Shown here one piece after another: positions 1-13,226 of a DNA stretch of 64,000 bases; position 1 is the stretch's first letter, and the number at the start of each line of letters is the position of its first letter. The position numbers were made by a program, and so were the translations under genes. The notes under the pieces are model-generated. The model was not told where the DNA came from. It did no database searches and saw nothing but the letters and a program-made list of their open reading frames with translations. The DNA is from Poronia punctata. Lineage: Eukaryota > Ascomycota > Sordariomycetes > Xylariales > Xylariaceae. Location: positions 1 to 64,000 of the forward strand of contig MU401487.1 in NCBI GenBank assembly GCA_022579005.1, given 5' to 3'.

Positions 1-3000
1 AATAATAAATTTAAGTTAAAAACTTAAGTTTTTATTATTTATAAAAAAGCTATTAGTAAAAATAAATAGCTTTATATTATAAAAGTTAAAAAAAATATAT
101 TATAAACTTTAATTTTTATTTTTAATTTGCTATTATAGCTATGCGTTTAGTGTTTTAATATTATTTTTTATTAATTAAGTAACTTATATAGTAGCAAATA
201 AGTTATATAATACTTTTAATTAGTATATAAATATAATATATACTTTTTAAGCTTATTATATAACGTATTACTATATAGTATTTAGTGCTTTTTTATTAAC
301 TAGCTAAAGGTTTTAAGCTTATTTTTTTTATTAAAGTATAAAGTTATTACTTTATATTTTAATTTTTACTTTGTTAAATTTAATAAGTTAGTTATATAAT
401 AAGATTATTTTATTTTTTACTTAAAAAAACAGCTTTTTTTTTTTTTTTAAAAAAAATTTTTTTAATACTATACTAAATATATTGTTAGTTTAAAGTTTAA
501 TAATGCTAAATTGCTTTAATTTTGCATTTATATATAAAAAGCATAGATTGTACGTTAAAACTTTTATTTTTAGCTTTATATAATAATAACTATAATATGT
601 TTTAAACTAGTATAGCTTAGATTTTGCTAGGCTATATAAAGGTTGTATAATATATAAAAAGGTATTAAAAAGGTATACGTTTTTTAACTTTTTAAGTAAT
701 TTAGTATATATTATATAAGTTAACTTGTTATTTAACTATATATATGCTTATAAAATATTGTAAAGTTTACTTTATATATTATACTTTTTAACTAAAAATA
801 AACTTAGTATAAAAATAAGCTGTTAGCTTATTTTTTAAATAGTTAGCAATTAAGTAAGCAGCTTTTGCTTTTTTTAATTACTATGCTTTTAAATAATAAG
901 CTTAGATTTTTTGTATAGTATTATTATTTTTTTTTTAACTTTTTATACTAAGTATATATTAAAAATTTAAGTATTGTTATAAATTACTTTGTTGTACTTT
1001 ATAAGTATAAACACGCTTTTAATAGCTAGATTTTTAATTTTTACTTTATTAAACTTTTAAAATAAAAGTTTTAAAGTAATAATTATGCTATTTTTTTATA
1101 GTTGTACTATAAAGTTATAGTTTGTTTTTTTTTTAGCTATTAAATAAACTTTATATAAAGCATTTTTTTTTAGTTTGCTTTAGCGTTGTTGCTAGGTTTT
1201 TATTATAAGTTAGCTAATTTTAAAATTTGCAAAATTTATATTAACTTATTTTTTATAATATAGCTTAACTTAAGTATATTAAAATTATATTAGTTTATTA
1301 ACTATATTAATAATAATGTTTTAGTTATTAATTAATATAATTTTATATAGTCTAGTTTATTTTTTATTTATTTTTTAAACTATTACTTTACTTTTTAATA
1401 AAAGTAATAGTATGTTATATATTATAAAGCTATTATAAGTATTTAAAGCTTAAAAAATGTTTTTTTTATTTTAATTGTTTAAAGCTTTTTTATAGCTTTT
1501 TTAACTATTTTAGCTTTTTATATAATATTAGAAAATAAAAAAAAGTTAGTGTTAACTTTTAAATATGTATTAAAAATAAGCAGCGTTAGTACTAGTTTAT
1601 TAGGTTTAGCAATATTGTTTAATACTTTAACTGCTATTTAAAAAATATTTTCTTTTTTTATATTACTTTATAGCTTTTTATATAAAATATTAAAAGCTTT
1701 GCATAAAGGGCTATATGCTTTTTTAATTTTTTTAACTACTTAATATGCTTTTATTAGTTTTATAACGTATAATACTTTAGTAAGCTAAGCATTATTATAA
1801 AACTTTTTAAATATAAAGTTTGTATTAAAATTATAAATAATATAGTTAAAAGGCTTTTAGTATATGTTTATTTAATATTAGCAAAGTATATTTTATATGT
1901 TATGCGTAAATAGTAACTTTAAAAATCTAGCAGCTTAAAATAATATATTATTATTAATTATATATAGCACTAGCTTATTATTTAAGTATATAATATTAAT
2001 AATAACTTTATAATTAAAGTTAAAGTTATTTTAAAATGTAAACTTAAACTTTTGCAAAGCTAGATTATAAGTTTAGTATTAGTAATAAACTTTTTAAATT
2101 TTTTTTAAGGCCTTTATACTAATATTACTATAGCTTGCTAACTTAAATAAGTTATATAGCTTTTTTATATAAAGGTATTTAAAGCGTTAATAAAGTTAGC
2201 ATAGCTTTAGCTTTATAAAATATATAATTGCTTTAGTAATTAGAATATAAAAAAATAAATAGCTTTATTTTTAAATAATAAAAATTTTAACTTTATTATA
2301 TTATATAATTTTGTTTTTAACGTTATTAAAGTAGGCCTTAAGCTTATTTACGTTATATAATAAAAGTAAAAAAAAAGTAAGTGTTTTTAAAATATAAAAA
2401 ATTACCTTGCTAATAAAAGTTTAAATTTTTATAAACTTAATAAACTTTTTTTTTATTGCTTTTTTAAAGCATATTGTTGTACTATTTAAAGTTTAGTTAA
2501 TTTTAGTTTTTAAGTATTTTTATATAAAAGCTTTAGCTTGTAAGTATTTAATAATTAATACTTTAGCTATACTAATATTTTATAAAATATTTTAGTACTT
2601 ATAAGTGTACTAATTTTTAAAAAAAAATAAATTTGCTAAGCTTATAAGTTTTGCTATAAGCTAGTAAATATTTTTTTTTATAGTATAATAAAAGTAAGCA
2701 GCTTTTATTAAAAATTAAATAGCTTAATTGCTTTTTTTAAAATTAAAATTGTTAGCTATATTGTTATTGTTATTTAATAGCTTTTTAACTTTTATTTTTT
2801 TATACTTTTAAATATATGTATTAATATTGTTAGCAATAAAAATATTATAATTTTTATATGCTATAATATATAAAGCACAAGCTTTATTTCTTTTTTTTTT
2901 TAAATAGTTATATAATTTATAGTTTAGCTTTTTATATATAAAGCATTATTATATAGCATACTACTTAAACTATACTGTTTAAAAAGTAAATATATAAAAA

Positions 3001-5150
3001 GTAAGTTTAAAAAAAGTAAATTTACTTTTTTTTAAATATTTTTTTATATATTATTTAAATAACTTTTAAGCTTAATTATAATTATACTTTTAGTTAATAT
3101 AGTTAATATTAGCTAGTTTTTTATATATTAAGTACTAGGTTATTTGTTTATTAGTAGTAACTTATATTATTGCTTATAAGTTAAATATTAAAGCTTTATT
3201 TATTATTTTTTAAGCAATAAGCGCTAGCTTAAACTTAACAACTTTAATATATATTTATATAATAGTTATATATAAAAAAATCTTGCTATTAAACTTTAGT
3301 TTTAGTGCTTATTATATAAGTTAAAGTTTATTAAATAATAATTTAAGTACTTTTAAGTTAAACTTTTTTAGGTTTTTATTTTTAATTTATATAAAAGTTA
3401 TTATAGTTTAATTAGTTTAATACTAATTATAGTTAATATAAGTATTAAAATATATATTAAGCGCGTTATATATTTTATTTTATTTTTTTATTAGTTTAAT
3501 ATAATTAATATAGTACTGCTTTATATAATTTTAAAAAATTGTTAAAAAAACAATATAGTATTGCGTTAAATAAAAACTAAGTTTTTTATACGTAGTTATA
3601 AAAATATATATTTTATTAAATAAAATATTATATAGTTATTTTATATAGTTTTAGTTTTTTTGCTATATTTTATTAAATACTATAAAAAGCTTTAGCTTAA
3701 CTTAGTTTAAATAAACTAGCTTAAATAAAAGTAGGTTAATAGTACTTTTATATAGTGCTAGCGTTAGTATTTAAAATATTTTTATATAAAGGTTTTTTAT
3801 ATTATACTTTTAAAAGTATATGTCTTTTTAAAAAAAGGTTGCTAATAAGTATTAACTATTACTATACTTTTAGCTATAAAGCTATTATTATTAATAAAGT
3901 TTAGCGTTATTTAATAAGTTTATTATACTAAGTACTAAAGGTTAATTTTATTTTTTAATAAAAAAACGTACTTTTTAAAGTTATATTTAGTATAAAAAGT
4001 TTAGCTATTAATAGTATAATAAAGTAAATATTTTTATATAAAAATAAGCTGCTAGTGTAGCTGTAAGCATAGGTGCTAGTATAGCTGCAAATATAAGCTT
4101 TACTATAAGTGTAAGTATAAGTATAAGTATAAGTGTAAGTATAAGTATAAAAATAAGTATATATTTAAGTATAAGTTAAATAAAAGTTAATAATTATAAA
4201 ATAAATAAGTACTATAATATAACTAAAAATATTATTATAAATTATATAGTAGCTATAAACTATAAAAATTTTTTTAATTTTTTTACGTATAAGTCTTTTT
4301 TAAAAGTAAACATAAAAACTTTTTTTTAAACTTAGTTTTAAAGCTTTTTTTAAAAGCTATTTTTAATTAGCTTAAAAATATTTTAGTTTTAACTTTTAAA
4401 GTTTGCTTAATAATTATATATAAAGCTATTTATAAAAAGTTTGCTATTTTATACGTAGTTATATAAGTATTTAGCTACGTATATTATAACTATTTTTTTA
4501 TTAAATAGCTAGTCAAGCTAAAATTTTGCGTTAAAGTAGTTAAAGTTAATATAGTTTTTTTAAACTTTAATATTAACGTTTAAACTTATAAAAATATTTT
4601 TATATATAAAAGCATAAAAACTTTAAGTATTGCTAGTAGTATTTTTAGTAATATAGTTTTTTTAAGCGTTTAAAAACTAGCTTTTATTTTTAGCTATTAT
4701 AGCAATTTATATAATAAAAAAAAATAAAAGGTATAAAAATGCTTACTTATAAGCTTATATAAGCTATATGTTTTTTATTTAAAAGAAGCAAAGCTTAAAG
4801 TAATATTATAGGATTTAAAAGAAATCTTTTTATATAAAGCGTTTTATAAAGCAATATTACTTTATATAATAATATTTTAAAAAATCTTGTTTATTAAAGT
4901 GCTTTACTAATTTATTATTAATAAATAATAATATATGTTATTAAAAATAATAACTAATTAGTATTAGTTTTTTTATTAAAAAATAAAAAGTACTTTGTTT
5001 TTTATATATATAATAAATATATATAGCTAAAAACTTTATTTTTTTATAAAATAAAAAAATAAAGTAATAAACAATATATAAAATAAATAATAATAAATTT
5101 TATTTTTTAAATTAGTTTTATATAATTATTTAAGTTTTAAGTTAAAAATT
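1..5150. repeat. AT-rich RIP-degraded block, element not identified
   Basis: Almost pure A/T sequence with stop codons in every frame and no gene. CA and TG dinucleotides are scarce and the remaining G/C sits mainly in AGCT, AAGCTT and GCT contexts, as expected after RIP. I searched both strands by eye for RIP-shifted reverse transcriptase and integrase motifs and found none I trust; a possible Y-L-N-N string on the minus strand near 3050 has no supporting flanks. It is probably one or more old transposons, but the family is open. Confidence 0.75.
4105..4175. repeat. Degenerate hexamer tandem repeat (AAGTAT/AAGTGT)
   Basis: About ten near-tandem copies of a six-base unit alternating ATAAGT and GTAAGT. 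The stretch just before it (4050-4095) carries looser copies of a GTGTAGCTGTAAG-like unit. It lies inside the AT block and is the clearest short-period repeat there. Confidence 0.7.
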
Positions 5151-5237
5151 GCAGCTAAAGCATAATTCTTTTTTATATTATTTTTATATAAAGCTAACTA
5201 ATTTAATTAAAATTAAAAGGGCTAAAAAAACTCTGCT

Positions 5238-5369
5238 AGTGTTTAAGCTATAAGTTAGCTACTATGTAGCTAATACGTGCCCTATTTACTTAGTTAGGTT
5301 AGCTTAACTCCTGCAGCTTTAGCAGCCTAAGCCGCGTTCTTGGCTATAGTGTTGTTACCAATATTCCAA
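5238..5369 (-). repeat. Start of a copia LTR, a GC-richer island in the AT block
   Basis: Read on the minus strand from 5369 the sequence begins TGTTGGAATATTGG, a typical LTR start. It stays visibly less mutated for about 130 bases, with GCGG, GGCTGC and CTGCAGG motifs, before fading into AT-rich DNA. About 70 bases before it in element orientation lies a frame resembling the copia RNase H C-terminus, so this fits the 3' LTR of the minus-strand copia relic. The LTR end and the matching 5' LTR were not located. Confidence 0.55.
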
Positions 5370-8300
5370 CATTATACTTAATTTTTAAAGTACTTAAATT
5401 ACTTTTAATTTTTTTAGTACTTTATACTAATTTTAAGTTGCTTTACTAGTATTTTATAAAACTTAAAAGTACGCGTAAAAAACGCTTTATAATTAACATA
5501 ATATTGCTATAAAAATCTTATAAAAAAAAAGATTATAAAAGTATATTAAATTAACAAAAAAAATAACCTTGTAAATTTGTTTATAAAGAGAACTTTTAAC
5601 TAAGTATTTAAGTTTTTTATTATAACAAATTAAATATAAATAAAAATTAAGGCAATAATAAATTGCTTATAAATTAAAAACAAAAGCATAAAGAAATAAA
5701 AATATAGTTAAAAAAAAATAGTAAGTATTAAAACTTTTTTTAATACTTTTAACTTTATTAACTACATTAAAACTATTAAAACGCAAATATTTTATAAACA
5801 TAAATATTTAATTTTTTATACATTTATTATAAATTGCATTAAACTTACTTTATTAAAAAAGTATATATACAATATACGTATATAGTACATAACTAATATA
5901 TATAAAGTATATGTTTTTTATATATTAAATATATAAAGTATACGTGTTTCTTTTATATTGTTAATAGGTTTTAATTAATTACAAACTTTTATAGCTATAT
6001 AAGACTTGCTAAAAAAAGTCCTTATAACTTCCTTTTTCTTTTTGTTAATTAAGTTAACATAGTACTATAAATAGTAATATATTATAATTATATTAACTTT
6101 TAGCTAAACTAACAAAAAAACTATATAATATTTTTTTAATTTTTAATTTTATATACTTATTTAATACTTTAAATTACTTAAAATGCTTATGCTTTATAAA
6201 ACTTTAAATATAGTACTAAAAAATTATTTATATAAAAAATTACTAATATTTAGCAGTTTTTATTATAAAATAAGCAAAGTTTTTTTTTAAAAGGTATAAA
6301 ATTAAATTTTATTAGCATGCTTAAAAATTTTTTATACTAAAAAAAAGCAAGTTTTTTAAACTATATAATATTTTTAAAAATAGTATAACTTTATTAAAAT
6401 ATTTTTTATATTATTAAGCATATTATATACTACTAGCTTTTTATTTTTTTACTTGCGTTAAAAAACGCGCTTTTAATATTATATTATTTATATTTAAAAT
6501 TAAAGTAAGCTACTATTATTATAATTAATTAAAAAGTTAAAGTAATAAAAATAGTTATATAAGTTAATTAAAAAGTATTATTTGCTTATTAATTTTTTTT
6601 TACTACTAGTTTAGCTTTATAGTTTATAAAATACTTTTTTTTATTAAACTTATAAATAAATATTTATTTTAATAATAGTAGCTTGCTTATTATATTTTTA
6701 TATAAAATATGTTTTATAATATTAAGTATAAGCATTTAATTTAGCTTTTTTTTTACGTTTTTTTTAAAATACTTTTTTAATAAATATATTATAAAGTTTT
6801 TTTAATGCTTAAGTTTTAGCTTTACTAAGTTATTTTAGTAATTTTTTTTTTAAAAAAAGTATTTAAACGTTTTGCTTTTATTTGCTTTATTACTATTATA
6901 AACATAGCATATAAAGTTTTATATTTTTAATTTTTTTAATAAATTATTTTTAGTTAATTTAAAAAAAATATTTTTAAAAAAAAAATTTAATACTTATTAT
7001 TATTATTTAATATTATAATTATATTTTTGCTATATATAAATATTATAAATATATGCTAATTGCTTTTTTTAGCTTTATTATAAAATAAAAATTTATAAAG
7101 TTTTTTACTTTTTTTAACTTATTTTAAAAGTTTTTGCTAAATATATTTTTTTTTATTTTTAGCTTTTTTATATTAAAAATATTTAAGCTTTATACTTTTT
7201 TTTTAAAAGCTTTATTTTGCTTTTTTTTAAATTATATATTAAAAGTGTTAAAGTACTTTAAAGTATTATAAAAGCTTTTTTAATACTTTAAAGCTTTTTT
7301 TTTTATTATTAAATATAGTTAAATATTTAAAGTTATATTTTAATACTTTATTTTATTACTTTATAAGCTTAAATACTTTAAAGTAGCTATTATTTATTTA
7401 AGCTGCTTATTAATATTAGCTTATAACGTTTTTTTTAATATACTTAACTTTTATAATTTTTACTTTATATTTTATATACTTTTTTTAAGTACTATTAGTA
7501 TATTGTTTTATTATTTAAGTTTTTAATTATACTATTTTTTTTACTTAAAAAGCTTTAATATATTTTTAAAAGTTATAAGTTTTTATTATTAATATTATAA
7601 GTTTTTTAATAGCTTTATTTACTTTTATACTATACTTACTTTTAACTTATAAGCTTATAAAAAGCTATTTAAGCTTTTAGTTAGTTTAAGTGCACTTTTA
7701 GTTTTTTTTATTACTAATAGTGTATTAAGTAATATTTTATAACTTAAAATATTTTTAGTTTTATTATTTAAAAGTTTATTAAAAAATAATATTAATATTA
7801 GTTTAACTTTAATAAACTTATACTATACTATTTTTTAATTAATATACTTATAAGTTTTTTTTAAGTTATAAAACTATATTTTATTAAACTTTATATTTTT
7901 AAATATAATTATTTACTTTATTATAAATATTTAAATCTAGTATAAGTTAGTTATTATATACTTTACTATATATTTTATATATACTTAAAGTTTTATTTTA
8001 AATACGTATTTTTAATAACTTATAAAAAAATTTTGCTTTAATAAATAATATTTATATTTATATACTACTATTTTTAACTAGTTTAATTTAAAATTATTTA
8101 TTAGTACTTTTTTTATTTTTAATATATACTAGTAAAAATAATATATAAACTATATATAAAGCTTTTTAAGTAAGCTATAAAAGTTATAAGCTTTTAAAAA
8201 GCTTTAATTATATAACTACGTTACTACTTAAATTGTTTTTAGCTATAATTTAGTAAATAAATATGCTTTATTTATTATAGCAATTAACTTATATATAATT

Positions 8301-10500
8301 TATTATTTAGCTTATTTATTTGCTTTTATTAGTTTATTAATATATATAAGTAAGGTTTTTATTATAATTTTTTTTTATACTATTTTTTATATTTAGTTTT
8401 TCTTTTATAATAATAATTACTTTTTTATTATTATAGCAAAAAAAGCAAAAAAAAGTTTAAACTAGCATTTTACTTACTTTTTAAAATTAGTAAGCTTTTT
8501 AAATATTAGTTCTAAGCTTTTTTTTTATAGTAAAAAAGCTTAAAGCATTTTACTATATTTATTTTTTAAAACTAATATTTATATAGATTTATTATAGCCT
8601 TTTTTATAGTTAAACAAATTTTAATAAATCCTTTAAAATAGCTAACTTATATAACGCTTTAAAGTTTAGCAAAATACTACTTTAATTATATAAGTAGTAG
8701 TATAGCTATTATACTTAATATAAAGTATTTTTTAAATTTTAATATTTTATATTTTATTAGCTAAAGCTTATAAAGCTTTTAAGCTTAAATATTTTGCTTT
8801 TAAGTACTATAATCTTTTTAAATTAGTTTATAATTATAGTAAGTTTTTAAAAAGTTAATATTTTTTTTTATAGTAGCTATTATAATCTTTACAATACTAA
8901 GTAAAATATTAAAAAATATTATAAAGTTTACTAAATAATTATTAAAATAAAAAAATTAAAGCTTATATTTAAAAAAAACTAAATTATAATAATATATAAG
9001 CATTTTAAGTATAATATTATACTTAATTAATTTATATTAAAGTAAGCAATTAAAACTATAATATTAAATTTTTTTTTACTAAAGTTAAGCTTTTAAAATA
9101 ATATTAATATAAAAACTTTTAACTACGTTTACGTTTTTTAAAACTAAATTTTTTATATAAAAGCTTATAATCTTATTTATTACTTTTTAAATTATTTATT
9201 AACTTTTTTTAATTATTAAAAAGCTTATAGTATTAAATAAAATATTGCTATTAAACATAGCTTAAAAGCTTTTTTTATTTAATAAATTTAGTTTATTAAC
9301 TAAATAAACTACTTTATAATTATTTAATACTATATTATTTACTAGTATATATTAAAGTTGTTTAAGTATTATAAATATAATAAAGTTTTTAGCTTTAATA
9401 TTAAAGCTTATTAAATTAATTATTATATAAATTTAATTTTTAAGTAAATATTTGCTTTAACTAAAAATTTTTTACTTATTTAATTTTTTTTTTTTTTAAA
9501 GCTTATAAGTTTTAATAGTACTGCTTACTTTTTTTTTATAATATTTTATTAAAGTTTGTTTTATTTAGCAAGTAAATAGCATTTTTTAGTTTTTTTAATA
9601 TACTTATTACTTATTTAAAAACTTTTAAAGTTTATAAATTTAATAGTAGCATACTAAAAGTAAGCATACTTATATAATAACTATAAGTAATTATTTTTTT
9701 TATTTTTAAAAAAACATAAGCAAAACTTACTTTTAAAAGCATTTTTAATATTTAACTTTGCTTAAAATACTTTTGCTTTTTTAAAATTGTTTAAAATTGT
9801 TATTATAAAAATAGCTAAAATATTAGCTTTTTTTTAGTTTTTTAACTTTTAATTATATTTTTTAAAAATCTTAGCATATTTTATAAGCGTTAAAATTAAT
9901 TTATTAAAAGCTTAGTAGTAAAAAAGTTATATTTTTTTATTTTAAGCTTACTTTAGTATAATTTTAGTGCTTACTATAGTTAAAAAATTTTTTGCTACTA
10001 ATAGCTTTTTAATATTTACTATATTATAATTAAAAGCTTTATTATATATTGCTTATTATTTTTTATACTACTTACTTAGCTTAACTAAGCTTTTTTATAC
10101 TTTAGTAAGCATTTAATAATATATTTTTTAAGCAATTTATTAAAACTTAATATTATATAAAGTAATAATTTTTTTTAAACGCTAAATAAAGTTTTAAAGC
10201 ATATAATTATAGTTTTAGTTTTAAAGCACTTAAACTTAGCTTTTAAAGCAGTTATTAACTATTTTATTAACTTAATTTTAAATAAAAATTAAATACGCTT
10301 AAAGCATAATAACTTATTTTTTATATTTACTATTTTTATTAATTATTATTTTATATATAGCTTAAATTTTAGCTTTATTTAAGTTTAAAGTTTTAAAAAA
10401 GTTAAGCTTTTTATTATTTTAAAAGTTATTAAAGTAGTATAGCTATGCTTTATAGTATTTATATAGTTAACGCTAAATAATAACTTTTTTTGCTTTTTTT
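5238..10500 (-). mobile_element. Ty1/copia retrotransposon relic, RIP-inactivated, minus strand
   Basis: On the minus strand near 6190-6245 a frame reads IFYINNFLVLY, the copia reverse transcriptase core FYVDDF with both catalytic aspartates turned to asparagine (GAT to AAT, a RIP change). The same frame continues with KIKN-like residues where copia pol has KxLG. Around 5440-5530 a frame reads KAFFTRTFKFYKILVKQL, like the copia RNase H tail LTKALxxxKFxxFVxQL, followed by the LTR start at 5369. A weak integrase-like stretch lies near 8.4-8.7 kb. The upstream limit near 10.5 kb is a guess from usual copia length, and no 5' LTR was found. All frames are broken. Confidence 0.6.
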
Positions 10501-11950
10501 TTAGTAAAATTTTTATAAAGCTTTATTAAACTATAAATTATTTTAAAAGCATTTAAGTTTACTTTTTTTTAAATGCTATGCTAATAATAAATAAACTTAA
10601 GCTTTTAATATTACTTTATTTAATTATAAGCATTTTTAAAAATAATATTTATATTAATTTTACTTTTTTAATATTTTAAATACTTAAAAGCTTTTTAAGT
10701 TATATTAAAATGCTTATTTAAATAAAAAAATATTAAAAAAGTTAAATATGTTTAAAATAGTTTTAAATAAATTAAAGTTTATATTAAATAGTTTATAAAT
10801 AAAAGCTTAAAAATAAAGTTATAAGTAGTTAACTAGCTTTTAAGCTTTTAAAAATAATACTAGTTTTTTATAAGCAAACTAAGCTTATAACTTTAATAAT
10901 AAATTATAGTAAATAAAGTAAATTAAAATAAGTACAAAGTATTAAAAATAAAACTATATGCTTAAAAATATAATATAATTAACTATAATTTATAAAAGTA
11001 TTTAACTAGGTTTAAAGTGCTTTATATATTTTTAATACTTTTTAAGTATAAGTATATATTATATAATAGTTTAAAATATGCGTAGCATATTTTACTTTAT
11101 TTAAAATAAGGTTACTATATACCTAGTTACTTAAAGTACTTTTAATACCTTTAAATCTAGGTTATATGCTTTATTTATTACATTTATTTTTTTATTATAT
11201 TAGTAACATCTTTTTAAAGTTTGTTGTTTTTTTATTTTATTTTAATATTAAAGTTTTAAATATTATTTTTAATTAAAAACGTTTAATTATTTAAGTTTTT
11301 ATAAAGTTAATCTGTTTTTTTTTATACTTTTAAAGCAATAGTAGTAAGTTTATATATTTTTTTACTTTTATATTTTTTTTATATAGTTAGCTATTACTAG
11401 TTTATATTTTTTTTTATTTTTTTTACTATTTTTTTTATTATAATAGCAACTTTTTTTTATTAAGTAGCTATATAGCAAATATATGCTATAAGTGCTTTTA
11501 AAGTTAGCTTAAAACTTAGCTTTAAAGTTAAGCTAAAGCTTTTAGCGCTTTGTGCGCTTTATAATAAAAGCTTTTTATTTTTTAACTTTTAAAAAAGTAT
11601 TTAAAAAAATATATTATATAAAAGTAAAAAAAAGCTAAACATTTTTAGCTTTTAATAGCTTAAGTTATTTTTATTAAATATACTAAGTACTAATATTTTA
11701 TTAATAAAATTAATATTGCTAAATAGCAATAAATAAAAAGATTTTAAAAATATAATTTAATTAATTTTACTTTTATTATATAGCTATATAAATAATTATT
11801 TATATTTTTTTTTATTTTTTAATAGCAGCTTAACTATAATTTATAGTTAAAATGCTATAAAAAAAAGTTTAAAATAATTATATATTTTTTATAAGCTCTA
11901 TATATATTAAAAAGTGTAAAAAGTACTTATATATACAAATTAGGTAGAGC
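10500..11950. repeat. AT-rich RIP-like sequence, unassigned
   Basis: Continuation of the AT block up to the sharp change to GC-balanced DNA near 11.95 kb. It could hold the 5' part of the copia relic or a separate insertion. No frame or terminal repeat was recognised. Confidence 0.6.
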
Positions 11951-13226
11951 TAAGTACTTTAACTTTAGGCTCCATTGTAGCAGTTGTCTATAGTACTTAA
12001 TAGGTTCGTTATTCCATTCTCCAGGGGTCAATGGATCCACAATAGTAACCGGGCTTTAAGGTACGATCCCCATATTATCTACATATCCAACATCAGCCCT
12101 ATCAAGCAAAGCTTACACGTACCTACTTGTAAGGTATGTAGACTAAGGAATTACAGCGTGTGGGGGTTTCCATGTCAACGTGGGCGTATAAGGATAGGTA
12201 CTTTATGTTCTAGGATTTCATTTGCAGCTTGTATGTTTCTCTCTCTCTCGGTTTGCAAGTATTGAATGCTGGTAGGTTTTAGTTGCTCAGCCTCTTATTT
12301 TGTATAGGAGGGAAGAATGTCGGCATATGGCGCCTTGGTGGGTTGGTCAGGCGTCACGGATTCGAAGATTGGAAGCTTTAACGCCTATTATTTTATTCTA
12401 TGTGGGGGATTGTTGCTATTTTTGAAGTTTGACAGCTCGGGACGTATATTGTGGTAGGCTTTTGCAGGTCTGTATTGTACTCGTATGTAAATATGTATTT
12501 CCAATTCTTTTGGCGGCGGGGTGTATATACAGTAGGTTACCTACTTGCATTTAGGTTCAGGAAAAGGTAACATGGCCGCCCGACGATCCGAAAAAAGACA
12601 AGAGGATGCAAGCTAGGTATCTATCCTACCGAATCTTCTAAAGGATGTAATAATGAGAAACCAACACGAAGCCAGGTATTGAGGCGTAGGTAAAGTAGGT
12701 AGGTAACTTGTCGTGGCGTCGCTTCACTAGTCAGCTGTAGGTGCCGCTCTCACGGAACCAATTTTTAACAACGGGGCCAATAGAAGGACGTCAGTGTTTA
12801 TTCTCCTGGGGTTCAGGAGGATTTTTTCTTTTAGAGGCTATGTCGGTAAATAGGTTAACATGTGGTGTCAGCAGTACGGCTTTCAACCAAACATCGTGGG
12901 TCCGGAAGTTGATGGAGCATAAAAATAGATCCGAGCAAATAACGAGGCATCATGACAATTGGTAGTTGGGGGGGGGGGGGGGGGGGGATTTTGGATGTTA
13001 ATGACGTGAAAGTGTATGTATATAAAGATGTCGGGATAGTTTTGATATTCGATTCTGTTCGGAAGTATCATCATCATCATCAGCGAGCATCATTAGTTGC
13101 AACACCAACAAGCAAACCAAGTCAAATCTTTAACAACCAGAGAAAGTCTGGTACGAATATTATATAAACCACTTTTCTATCCATTGTCCAAAAGACCTTT
13201 AATCTAAATCACCCATATCTGACAAA
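11950..13226. other. GC-balanced intergenic DNA with poly-G tract
   Basis: No convincing coding frame: the open frames at 11984, 12741 and 12952 lack domain signal or codon bias. It holds scattered TAGGTAGGTA-type tetranucleotides near 12680-12705, a run of 20 G at 12968-12987 and a short CAT repeat at 13069-13081. The last 70 bases are the promoter of the following gene. Confidence 0.6.
13161..13168 (+). promoter_or_regulatory. TATA box of the But2-like gene
   Basis: TATATAAA lies 59 bases upstream of the ATG at 13227, with pyrimidine-rich and AATC-rich sequence between. Spacing and position suit a core promoter and support expression of the downstream secreted-protein gene. Confidence 0.55.

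Noticed and set aside
3000..3110. Minus-strand Y-L-N-N-I string suggesting another reverse transcriptase
   Set aside because: Flanking residues do not fit gypsy or copia, and such strings arise by chance in A/T-only DNA.
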